DNA from: Candidatus Kapaibacterium sp.
GTDB taxonomy: Bacteria > Bacteroidota > Ignavibacteria > Kapaibacteriales > UBA7675
Direction: 5' to 3'
Length of the DNA stretch: 47,439 bases
Assembly (NCBI GenBank): GCA_028284775.1
Contig: JANQRB010000169.1
Coordinates: 1 to 47,439 of the forward strand
Under the pieces are notes generated by a model, which saw nothing but the letters and a program-made list of their open reading frames with translations, did not search any database and had not been told where the DNA came from. A program made the translations under genes and the position numbers. This document shows, piece after piece, positions 36,477 to 44,728 of this stretch (position 1 is its first letter; every line of letters begins with the position of its first letter).

Positions 36477-36950
36477 CTATTCATCCACCGGGCAGAGCAA
36501 TTGGCATTGATCTTGAATTGTGTCGTAGTCGTAGCATGCGTCAAAGCCCGTGCATCCCATATCGTATCCCTGGCGGGCGGCAATGTTCTGATTGCTTCCC
36601 AATTGACTGTGCGTCTTCCACTCGATTTCATTGCATGCTTCGATGTGCTGCCCGACATATCCTGAAGCGCAGCGATAGATGATATATGTCGCTCGCCCGC
36701 AATAGTAGCGTTGACCGCAATCACACATTACATGACAAACATGGCTGTAAGATTCAGCCATAAAGAAGCAGGTCCAGCGCTCCTCAAAATAGTCGCCCGC
36801 CGGCGTTTCAATTCGCCGTTTTTCACAACAGTCGACATGGAGTTCATCTGCCGGGCTTGTTACATTTGCCGCGCACAGATTTGTGTTGCTCAGCAGCGAC
36901 AGACTTGCGAAAGTCAACAACAGTAAACATGTCAGACGCGTTTTCTTCAT
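36477..36950 (-). CDS. Small cysteine-rich secreted protein
   Basis: This 157-residue protein has a signal peptide (LTCLLLLTFASLSLLSNTNL, cleavage near CAA). It carries about 14 cysteines (VDCCEKR, CHVMCDCGQRYYCG, CASGYVG, CTGFDACYDYD, CQLLCPVDE), pointing to a disulfide-rich extracellular fold. The ATG at 36950 is chosen over the GTG at 36956 because GGAAGGTG lies just upstream. It ends 56 bases before the next start, so the two probably form an operon. It echoes the Cys-rich protein at 22156, but I see no alignable motif. Confidence 0.75.
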   Translation of the reverse strand: MKKTRLTCLLLLTFASLSLLSNTNLCAANVTSPADELHVDCCEKRRIETPAGDYFEERWTCFFMAESYSHVCHVMCDCGQRYYCGRATYIIYRCASGYVGQHIEACNEIEWKTHSQLGSNQNIAARQGYDMGCTGFDACYDYDTIQDQCQLLCPVDE

Positions 36951-37378
36951 CGTCACCTTCCACTGAACTCGCCGATAGCTTAAACAGTTGCTGCCCTTAG
37001 ATATAAGGATCAGGTCGGCGGCGGTAATTCGGGTAATCTACAGATTAGTGAGAATCACCAACAGGCTGAAGGAAGCAATAATGATTACTACTTAGCTTGC
37101 CCGGGGCCAGAGTGATTGCTGCGAACAAAATATACCGGTGCGATATAACATGCAAGGACTATTTTTCGATTATTACACCAACACTCAATGGCAAATCACC
37201 GAAAATCAGTTAAAAACGAAGAAAGCCATAGCCCGAATCAAAATAAGAGCTTGTGGATATGAGCAAGATTTAACGCCATCAAGCCTTAAAAATATGGCAG
37301 TCCTAGCCCAGCCCTGGCTCATCGGCGGACGAGCGCAGGCGAGTAAGGACAAAGGCATAGTGGCCGCCTGAGCGAGAT
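36951..37378. other. Intergenic region upstream of the Cys-rich gene
   Basis: This 428-base region is AT-rich in its right half. An open frame at 37138-37371 (plus) has no start signal or recognisable sequence. It presumably contains the promoter of the 36950 gene and the 3' end of the beta-helix transcript. I see no strong hairpin. Confidence 0.5.
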
Positions 37379-40300
37379 TTAGGGCGCCTGGCAGTCGGTG
37401 TTGTTGTTGAAATTTATTGTCCCGCTTACGCTCGCGCTGCCGGAAGTCTGCGCGCTCTGAATATCACCGGCCGTCACGGCATTTGTGCCCGGCCCTTCGA
37501 CGCGGAATGTGCCGCCGGAATTGTCCAGGTTAAAGTCGTCCCCCGGGCCGGTGGCGCTGTTAGAACGGATATCGAGGCAGAGTGAGGCCGTAGCCGCTTC
37601 GACATCGATTTCACATGTATTATCCGTACCGAGATTGCTCAGGGTATTGTTAATAAAAGTCACTTCCATATTCGAAGTTCCTTCGACGTCGATGTCCACC
37701 GTTTCGCGGCTGCTGCTGTTAATCCTCACGGTATTGTTATCCACCAGGAGTCTGACCGGGTTGCCGGCGGGCGCCGAATTGTCGCGCGTACGAAATTCGA
37801 TTCCATGGCGCGTCAAAGCCGTTACCGTGCCGATCTTGTTGTCGCTGATGCTAAACACTCCGGTGCTGTTTTCATCGAAAAGCGCAAAGATGCCTTCATA
37901 GTCGGTATCGATCAGGCAGTCGTCGATCGTGACGTCGACGACACTGCTGTTAATCGGCCGGATGCGAAAGCCCTGACGCGAGGCCGTGCGAACGGTGTCG
38001 GCGCGCATGGTGGCACGCACGGTGCTGCTGTTCTGCGCCGCTACGACAAAAGCGTTGATATTGGCGCCGGCGAATTTTTCAAACATCGAGTCGTGGACAT
38101 CGAGTACCAATGTACCCGTAGCTCCGGACAGCAAATCGACTCCGCCGCCGCCGAGTCCTCCCAGGCCGCCGTTCAGTCCGTCGACCGTGATGTTCGCCAT
38201 TGTTACGCTGAGGGTGCCGCTGAAATTACCTTCGTTAATAGTATCCAAACCGAAGCCCGGTCCGAAAAAGCCCTCGATCAGCGTGCCGTCTTCCAGTCTC
38301 AGGTCGACATCGCTCCCGCCGTTCAGGTCCAGGAAGAGGCCGCGGCCGTTGTTGGATTGGCCGTTGGTCAGCGTCGTTGCGGCGATAGTCAGGCTGCCGT
38401 CGCTGTTCGAGTTGCGGACGAAGATCGCAGTTCCGTTGCTGCCCTTGTTGCGGCGGAAGGTGCAGTTGTCAATCGTATTCTCACCGCTCATATCGCGCAG
38501 TCGCAGTCCCGAGTTGCCGCTGGTTCCGGCGCTCTCGCCCGTGTCCTCGATTGTCATATCGCTCAGGCTAAGTGCGGCGGAGTTGCGCGCGTCGATACCG
38601 TCAGCCGCGATGTTATCGAGCAGGCCGCCACGTATTGCAACGCTGCCGCTGTTGTTAAGCAGAAAAACCGCGTCGCCGTCACCTTCATTCGTCGGCCGCC
38701 CATTTGCATCCTGTGTTTCGGCAAGAGTCTGCACGGTATTGCGAAGCGTCAGGCTGGCAAAGGTAAAAGCGCCGCTGGATCCTTGTATTCGCAGGCCGTG
38801 CGCGCCGACCGCATCTTCGTTACTGATAACGACGTTGCCGCATGTGATGCCGCCGGCGACATTGCTGAATAAAGCGCCCGTTGTGTTACGGCCGCTGATT
38901 CCCAGGTCCGCGAAATCCAGCAGCGATCCCCCGGCGATGCCGCCGACACGCAGCCCTTCTCTGCCCGGATTAACAATACTGGTCGTCACAAGCATCGATA
39001 GTACGCTGTTGGCGCCCAGATCGCGGAGCTCGACGCCAAAGCCGGGACTATCGACCGACCTGACGCTGCGAAGGCTAAGGTCGATGCTCAGGCCGTCGAT
39101 GTCCAGCGCAACGTTGTTGCAGGTTACGCTGCCGCTGCTGACCTGCAAGCTGCCGCCTCCCTCGGCCGCTATGCCGCGCTGCGCCGACACGCTGTTGTCG
39201 ATCGAAAGATTCTGCACGGCGATCGAAGCGCCGCTATTGGCATTCAGCCTGAATGCGTCGCCGGCCGAATTAACAATCGTCACAGAAGCGCTGAAGTCGA
39301 TAACGGGGCCGCCTGCATCGTTGTCGCTCAGCAGGATTCCCGTGCCGGTTTCGTTAACATTCGCGCCAATGTTGACTCTGCCGCCGCTGCGATTCGCAAT
39401 AAGCACAGCACGACCGGCGCTATTGCTGATGCTGCCGCCGACGCTGATGTCGTCACTGCCGCCATCGATATCCAGGGCCGCGGCGGCAGCATTGTTGATG
39501 GCGGAGGTGCTGATTCGCAGCTCACCCTGCAGATTACTCAGATGCAGACCGGCGACGCTGCTGTTAAGACAGCTCAGACTGGCGATCGTCCAGCCGCCGC
39601 CGAGCTGCGTGTCGTGAATCTCGAGGGCCGCCCCGCCTGTCGCGTCTATCGTATTCGAGCTGCCGGCCACTGCCACGCTGCCGCTGCTTACAATCCGGAC
39701 AGCGTTACCATTCGTCATCAGCACATTCAGCGAAGCGAAGGTAATAAGGGCCGCCGGGTTGGCGTTGAGGCGCAGGGCATCGCCGGCGGCGGCACTCAGA
39801 TTTGTCTGCCCGAAGTCGCAAAGGAGGGATGGCGAGCCGCTGATGCGCAGGGCGTTTTCTGCCGCGTTAATAATGGCTGTACTGTTCCCCACAGTGAGGC
39901 TGCCCGCGATGTTGTCGAGTGCGACGCCGCCACTACTACTGCCCTGCGAAGACAAAGCATCGACATTCATGGCGATCGTCCCGTTGCTGAGACGCAAAGC
40001 GGCGGAGCTGACGTTAATGATGCTGGCGGTGCTGAATTCCAGGCTGCCGAAGCCGGAGCCGCTCAGCCCGTCGCCGGCGCTCTGCGCGATATTCAAGCCG
40101 TGGACGACATTGTCCTGGCCTAGGTTGAGAGCCGTACCGGCGCTGTTCGTGAGCGTCGGCCGCAGGCCGGCACTTGTAATTGTCTGTCCCTGTACTTTCA
40201 AGGCTACGCCCTGGCCAAGGAGCCGCTGGTTGTTTAAGAGGCTCAGACCGCCTTCATAAGGAGCGCTGCCGCTGTGAAGAAATATGTAGTCGCCCGCTTT

Positions 40301-41350
40301 GGCCGCCGCTCCGCCGGCCCCCTGGATTGCGCGCATCGCAGCCAGGTTGTTAAAGGGACTGTTAAAACGACCATCGCCATTGCCGGGCCGCGCGTTATCA
40401 ACAAACCAGACGACGTCATTAACAAGCAGGGTCACCACGGCCTGGTCCCGATTCCCGTCGGCATCCTCCACAAAATACGCGAGCCTGTCGCGGCCTTCGA
40501 AGGCCAGTGGCGGATGATACACAAAAGCGCCATCGGCCTGCAGGCTGAACTGGCCGCCGCGCAGCGTTGTCGCATTGGTGACGGGCAGGGTCCGCAGCCC
40601 CGGCTGGCCGTCCGGATCGGTGTCATTCGCGAGCAGGCCGGGAGCCGCCCTTTGCAGATGTACGTTGCCGACAACGGTGTAGCGGTCGTCGCGCGCGATC
40701 GGCGTGCTGCGGATTGAGGCCTGCGACGCCGTGACAGTACTCCCGAAAGGCAGCGTTAAACTCGCGGCCTGCGCATGCGTGCTGCCCTGCTCAAACACCG
40801 TCGCGTTGAAGGCGATGCTCTCGCCGGCTTCCACCCGGCCGTTGCCGTTGTCGTCGCTGCCCGGCTGGTCGGACAGCGTCCCCACAACACTATGGTTGCC
40901 CGCAGCGGAGCACTGCATTATGACTTTGCGCGAGGCGACTGTCGGATCGTTGTCCCAAAAGGCGAATACTTCAACTATGTCGCCGTTTTGTAAGGGGCTC
41001 ATGCCCCCAGTCGTCACCGTAATGACCTGGAGCACACCCAGATCGGCGCCCGCTCCATTCACCTGAACATCGAAGGGGGCACTCTGCTGACTGACATTGC
41101 GACGACGGATTGTCCAGTTAAGAGGATCGCCGGCCGCGCCGCTGCCGACCAGACGCAGCTCGGCCTGCATCATCACGCCGCCGCCGCAAAAGGCAGTGGC
41201 GGTTGTGACCGTATACAGCTCAATTCGGCTAAGCGTCGCCTGCGCCTGCAGCGGCACAGAGTATAAACACGAGAGGAGAAGAATGAAGGCCAGACGGCCG
41301 GGAAGCGAATCGACAATACGACTTGAGTGAAGCTTTAAACGACTCTGCAT
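37379..41350 (-). CDS. Secreted cadherin-like/right-handed beta-helix surface protein (1323 aa)
   Basis: A signal peptide (LAFILLLSCLYSVPLQAQ) leads into the conserved N-terminal module (AFCGGGVMMQAELRL, PLNWTIRRRN, MSPLQNGDIVEVFAFWDND). A Big_9/cadherin-like domain covers about residues 217-312 (ARDDRYTVVGN, GLLANDTDPDGQ, YFVEDADGNRDQ). The beta-helix entry block (VWFVDNARPGNGDGRFNSPF, FLHSGSAPYEGGLSLLNNQR) is followed by about 950 residues of parallel beta-helix rungs with Asn/Ser/Gly turns (SIINVSSAALRLSNG, GSISNSAGRAVLIANRSGG). It ends NNNTDCQAP with no T9SS tail, so it is exported another way or held by partners. It is a paralogue of the gene at 1-1419 and lies 169 bases after a TPR-LuxR gene on the same strand. 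It is likely an adhesin-like surface fibre. Confidence 0.87.
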   Translation of the reverse strand: MQSRLKLHSSRIVDSLPGRLAFILLLSCLYSVPLQAQATLSRIELYTVTTATAFCGGGVMMQAELRLVGSGAAGDPLNWTIRRRNVSQQSAPFDVQVNGAGADLGVLQVITVTTGGMSPLQNGDIVEVFAFWDNDPTVASRKVIMQCSAAGNHSVVGTLSDQPGSDDNGNGRVEAGESIAFNATVFEQGSTHAQAASLTLPFGSTVTASQASIRSTPIARDDRYTVVGNVHLQRAAPGLLANDTDPDGQPGLRTLPVTNATTLRGGQFSLQADGAFVYHPPLAFEGRDRLAYFVEDADGNRDQAVVTLLVNDVVWFVDNARPGNGDGRFNSPFNNLAAMRAIQGAGGAAAKAGDYIFLHSGSAPYEGGLSLLNNQRLLGQGVALKVQGQTITSAGLRPTLTNSAGTALNLGQDNVVHGLNIAQSAGDGLSGSGFGSLEFSTASIINVSSAALRLSNGTIAMNVDALSSQGSSSGGVALDNIAGSLTVGNSTAIINAAENALRISGSPSLLCDFGQTNLSAAAGDALRLNANPAALITFASLNVLMTNGNAVRIVSSGSVAVAGSSNTIDATGGAALEIHDTQLGGGWTIASLSCLNSSVAGLHLSNLQGELRISTSAINNAAAAALDIDGGSDDISVGGSISNSAGRAVLIANRSGGRVNIGANVNETGTGILLSDNDAGGPVIDFSASVTIVNSAGDAFRLNANSGASIAVQNLSIDNSVSAQRGIAAEGGGSLQVSSGSVTCNNVALDIDGLSIDLSLRSVRSVDSPGFGVELRDLGANSVLSMLVTTSIVNPGREGLRVGGIAGGSLLDFADLGISGRNTTGALFSNVAGGITCGNVVISNEDAVGAHGLRIQGSSGAFTFASLTLRNTVQTLAETQDANGRPTNEGDGDAVFLLNNSGSVAIRGGLLDNIAADGIDARNSAALSLSDMTIEDTGESAGTSGNSGLRLRDMSGENTIDNCTFRRNKGSNGTAIFVRNSNSDGSLTIAATTLTNGQSNNGRGLFLDLNGGSDVDLRLEDGTLIEGFFGPGFGLDTINEGNFSGTLSVTMANITVDGLNGGLGGLGGGGVDLLSGATGTLVLDVHDSMFEKFAGANINAFVVAAQNSSTVRATMRADTVRTASRQGFRIRPINSSVVDVTIDDCLIDTDYEGIFALFDENSTGVFSISDNKIGTVTALTRHGIEFRTRDNSAPAGNPVRLLVDNNTVRINSSSRETVDIDVEGTSNMEVTFINNTLSNLGTDNTCEIDVEAATASLCLDIRSNSATGPGDDFNLDNSGGTFRVEGPGTNAVTAGDIQSAQTSGSASVSGTINFNNNTDCQAP

Positions 41351-41519
41351 TGAAATCTCTGGGAAATAATTGTTAACACAGGCGCTGGCCTAAGGGGGAG
41401 CGCCGCAAAAAAACTCAGGCAAAGAAGAGCAATCCACGGTATCAATGATGGCAGAAACGAATTTATGAATCCCTTTCGATCTGGGAACCACGGGATTGAC
41501 ACGGGGTAGGGTGCCTGTT

Positions 41520-43178
41520 TCAGGCCGAGAGCTGCAGTAAAGTCGCGCGGAGGGAACGGCCCGGTCCTATGGCCAGCTTGTGGCGGATATTGCTGCGGTG
41601 CCACTCCACGGTGCGGTGTGATATGCGAAGAGCGGCGGCAATTTCCTTGCTTTGATAATTCCGAAACACCAGCAGACTTACTTTCATTTCCATCAGGGTC
41701 AGTTGCGGCTGCTGCGCATTCAGAATCGAATGAAGGCGTTTTTCGGCTTCGGACGCGGAGACTGGCTGTTGGGGACCGGCGACTTCACCGGCCAGGTTGA
41801 TCTCTTCCTGCAAGACGGCGTGCTGCAGCAGCGTCAGGCGTTCTTCCGCGGCGATATTCTGCTGATGCTTCAGCGCCGCCTCCATATGCAGTACAGCCAG
41901 CCGCTGATTGCCCCCTGCTTCATGAAGCTTATGCAGTCTGCCGTGGATCTCAATGATTTTGTCAATAAACGGGGCTTTTTGCGCACGCGCCAGGGCTGTT
42001 GTCAGCACAGCAATGCTATGGCGATGTTGGTCGCGCTGCTCCAGCAGGTCGGCATAATCGATCAGCAGCAGTACGACGCTGAGCTGCTGATCCGAGACTT
42101 CAAAACGGTCGATCGTTTCCTGCACGCGAGCGTCGGCCAGCTGCAAGTCTGTTCGCCGGAGCTCGGCAATGAGCCCAAGGCGCTCTCTAATGGCCGATAG
42201 CGTGGCGTCATTGACGTCCTCGCTGAGAGCCGCGCACTGTTCCAGGGAGGCAGCGGCCTGCTGATAGCGCCCCTCCGCCATGTGGATTTCAGCGATCAGG
42301 CTGCGAGCATAAGCTTCATGACGACGAGTTCCGGCGCTGCGGCAGAGCTCGATTTCCTTCGCAAGCAGCTCGAGGGCTGCGCGGTACTGGCGATCCAGAA
42401 AAAGCAGGATCGCAATATTGTAAATGCTCGCACACTGATTCTGGCTGTCTCCAAGCTGCCGGAACAGTTGAAGCGCCTCCCGCAGCTTGCCAATCGCCGT
42501 ACTGCGCTGACCCTGATGCATCGCAAGCGATCCCATCGTGTACAGGAGCGAGGCCTGGAAGCGCAGCTCCCCGGTCTGCAGCGCCAGTCGATATGCTTCA
42601 TTGAGACTTGCCGCGGCTTCCGCCAGCCGACCCGCCCGCTGCTGCACGTTGGCGATATTCTGCAGGCAGGTGATCTGATTGACCGCATTGTCCGCGCTTT
42701 GCGCCAGGCCGAGAGCCCGCTGCAGAAGCATCAGTGCTTCCTCACTGCGGCCGGCCGCCTTGGCCAGCAAGCCCAGCCCCTGCCAGGCAAGGGTCTGATA
42801 ACGGGTATTCCCGGCGGATTCGGCGCACTGCAGCGATTTTGCGTACCAGGCGGCGGCATCCCGATCTTTGCCGGCACTCCGGCTTTCCTTCGCCAGCATG
42901 TGATAGACGGCACAGCGTTCTTCCGGCGTGCCCCACTCTTCGACCATCGGCAGCGTTTCGCGGAGCAGTCGCAGACTGCGCTCCGCGTCGCTATACCGCT
43001 GATGATAGTACGCTTCGGCGAAAAGCGCCCGCATCAAAGCCCCCTGGTCATTCCGCCGGCCTGCCAGAGCCTGCGCGCGCCGCAAAAGCTTCAGGGCCCG
43101 CTGCGGCTCGCTGTCGAGCAGGGACTTGCCTGTCTCGATCAGTTCCGCAATTGATTGCTTAGGGTCAGACTGAGGCAT
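41520..43178 (-). CDS. TPR-repeat transcriptional regulator with C-terminal LuxR-type HTH, second copy
   Basis: This 552-residue protein has TPR-like helical pairs through about residue 430 (ALKLLRRAQALAGRRNDQGA, AESAGNTRYQTLAWQGLGLL). A Gln/Glu-rich coiled coil follows (AVLHMEAALKHQQNIAAEER). The C-terminal LuxR HTH (TLMEMKVSLLVFRNYQSKEI, AAALRISHRTVEWHRSNIRH) has the same layout as in the 560-residue regulator. A TTG at 43310 with AGGAAGG upstream would add 44 unconserved residues. The ATG at 43178 is chosen because the paralogue aligns from there. It lies just upstream of the beta-helix gene it may control. A GGCGCT/AGCGCC hairpin (41381-41404) in the gap could act as an attenuator. Confidence 0.83.
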   Translation of the reverse strand: MPQSDPKQSIAELIETGKSLLDSEPQRALKLLRRAQALAGRRNDQGALMRALFAEAYYHQRYSDAERSLRLLRETLPMVEEWGTPEERCAVYHMLAKESRSAGKDRDAAAWYAKSLQCAESAGNTRYQTLAWQGLGLLAKAAGRSEEALMLLQRALGLAQSADNAVNQITCLQNIANVQQRAGRLAEAAASLNEAYRLALQTGELRFQASLLYTMGSLAMHQGQRSTAIGKLREALQLFRQLGDSQNQCASIYNIAILLFLDRQYRAALELLAKEIELCRSAGTRRHEAYARSLIAEIHMAEGRYQQAAASLEQCAALSEDVNDATLSAIRERLGLIAELRRTDLQLADARVQETIDRFEVSDQQLSVVLLLIDYADLLEQRDQHRHSIAVLTTALARAQKAPFIDKIIEIHGRLHKLHEAGGNQRLAVLHMEAALKHQQNIAAEERLTLLQHAVLQEEINLAGEVAGPQQPVSASEAEKRLHSILNAQQPQLTLMEMKVSLLVFRNYQSKEIAAALRISHRTVEWHRSNIRHKLAIGPGRSLRATLLQLSA

Positions 43179-43641
43179 TGTGTTTTTTTGACTATTGTAG
43201 TACTTCGGGCCGAGGAGCAAACTTGCATCCGCACCGGCCGCAGATGATCCCGATCCATGGTCACGAGCCAAGGACAAGGCGGGACGTCCCACTGTGCTGC
43301 AAAATTGCAATTTCCTTCCTTATCGGAGAGAGTTAGACGAGGGATAAATCGATTAACGACTCTTGCATGAACACTCTTAAACGCTAAAACAAATAGCCAA
43401 AATAAATCAACATTTTCGTCTGACCAATCGTCACGCGCAATGCATTCACCATCATAGAATCAGCAAGGGAGTCTTCGATGATTCTGATAGTCCTGTGTTC
43501 GTCAATTCCGAGTCACTCGCAACGATTTTTGACTCGCTTGAATCCAGCACTGTGGTACAGCAGGTGGTCATCGGCAAACAGCAGTATGAAATCGACGACC
43601 TGCGCGGAAGCCTGATGACATAATTCCAGCAGAAGTTCACG

Positions 43642-44218
43642 TCACGCTACCCGTCAAAAATTGTTAAGCAGCGTCTGAACTCTTGACGGTTTGTCGGCCT
43701 GTGCATAATCAACAGCAGTGGACTTCGGCTTCGCTCAGCCCACAGGAATCGGGATGTCAATCCGACGCCTTGGCTGAGCACTGCGGTCTGAGCGGAGCCG
43801 AAGACCGAAACCTAAGCACTCCAAACCGCTCAGCAACCATGCAATACAATCGAATAAATTCGCAGGATCAAACTCCTGCTCGATATTGTTCCGTCCGATT
43901 GTATGGAAGCCTTGGTGGTCGATCGTGAATCTTTCGGTTACGGCTGGTTTCGGTGGTTGTCACTAAAGGCCAGATTCATTGGAAGAATGGACCGACGACA
44001 TTATGATGAGTGCCAGTACGAAATGAGCAATAAACTTGACTCGTGCTTTATTGAATGGTAAATAGGCATCCAAAACCTTGAAGAGTCGTTGTTCGGAAGT
44101 CATGGGCGCTGACTTGGTCGAGTGAATAAAAAGTGTAGGAACTTCTTATCTCACGAAGACGTCAGCGCCTTATTTCTTAAAATCTCGCCGATTTAACAAT
44201 TTTTGACGGGTAGCGTGA
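43642..44218 (-). mobile_element. 577-base decayed insertion element with perfect 26-base terminal repeats
   Basis: The inverted repeats at 43642-43667 and 44193-44218 (outer bases TCACGCTACCCG) are identical over 26 bases. They are flanked immediately by GTTCACG on both sides (43635-43641 and 44219-44225), a 7-base target duplication. The interior holds a transposase N-terminal fragment on the minus strand and a palindromic stretch near 43727-43812. It is probably an internally deleted IS4-like element, now non-autonomous. Confidence 0.85.
43963..44103 (-). pseudogene. Transposase N-terminal fragment (IS4-like)
   Basis: This 46-codon frame starts at ATG 44103 with TSEQRLFKVLDAYLPFNKAR then VKFIAHFVLALI. 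That is the opening pattern of IS4-group transposases (a helical block ending F-LALI) before the sequence changes and hits TAG at 43963-43965. Further along, ERFTIDHQGFHTIGRNNIEQ may be another internal piece. The catalytic DDE core is missing. Confidence 0.5.
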
Positions 44219-44677
44219 GTTCACGCGCAAAGCCTTTGTTGCGATAGTCGGGATTAACACATAAATCGACAATGCCAAATACCCTGACGGGATCCTTGCC
44301 CAAGGATATCACTCTGTGCTCAACGCCCATCTGCGCAACAAGATTGTCATGATTCCATCCCAGGTAACGAAAGTGAGGATATTGTTTATAGTAGATTCGA
44401 TCAGACAGATATTCGGGAAAACAGGCGGCCAGCAACTGCTGTAACTTTGCTTTTGTATCGCTTGATAGTTCGTATTCAGGGACTTTTTCAATCTTCATAG
44501 GTATGATTGTCTCAAAAACATAAAGAATCTGCAAGTTCAGTGAAGCACTTTTTGTATCTCTACAAGATTGGAAGCAATACCCGGATATTGATTAAACAAT
44601 ATACCGAATCAGGGGCAAACCTGACTTTAAGGTCCCGCATTACGCAAATGATCCGCTGCCGATGGAACATAACAAAA

Positions 44678-44707
44678 GACCCCAGCGGCTATTAAACCGC
44701 TGGGGTC
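44678..44707 (-). terminator. Rho-independent terminator of the double-propeller gene
   Basis: Read on the minus strand, GACCCCAGCGG pairs perfectly with CCGCTGGGGTC around an 8-base loop, followed by TTTTGTTATG. It starts 22 bases after the stop codon at 44729. This is the clearest classical terminator in the window. Confidence 0.8.
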
Positions 44708-44728
44708 CTCAAGGCGCTATCCCGTCAA

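Larger units (their letters stand above)
43384..44498 (-). pseudogene. GNAT acetyltransferase gene split by an insertion element
   Basis: The 5' part (44498 to 44219) encodes KVPEYELSSDTKAKLQQLLA, VRVFGIVDLCVNPDYRNKGF and AREL, including the acetyl-CoA-binding V-P-xx-R-x-x-G-x-A region. After removing 43642-44218 and one target copy, the frame resumes as LLELCHQASAQVVDFILLFA, DDHLLYHSAGFKRVKNRCE, a TGA (43513-43515) where Trp is expected, LGIDEHRT, DSMMVNAL and GYLF, stop at 43384. The restored protein would be about 176 residues, a normal GNAT length. Two independent lesions, the insertion and the nonsense codon, make it non-functional. Confidence 0.85.

Noticed and set aside
37986..39617. 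543-codon plus-strand frame opposite the beta-helix gene
   Set aside because: Ser/Pro/Leu/Arg-rich shadow of the Asn/Ser/Gly-rich minus-strand beta-helix repeats; no ribosome binding site or recognisable sequence.
41335..41604. 89-codon minus-strand frame with a hydrophobic stretch between regulator and beta-helix gene
   Set aside because: It overlaps both neighbouring genes out of frame and has no start signal; the hydrophobic run comes from a T/C-rich leader.
43381..43626. Plus-strand frame ending SLATIFDSLESSTVVQQVVIG-like text
   Set aside because: It looked protein-like at first but has no start codon, and it is the antisense of the GNAT C-terminal half, which reads better on the minus strand and continues a known gene.
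43642..44218. Integron attC/cassette interpretation (GTTAAGC and ATTTAAC near the inverted repeats)
   Set aside because: The 7-base target duplication abutting perfect 26-base ends, and restoration of the GNAT frame on removal, are explained by transposition and not by cassette integration.
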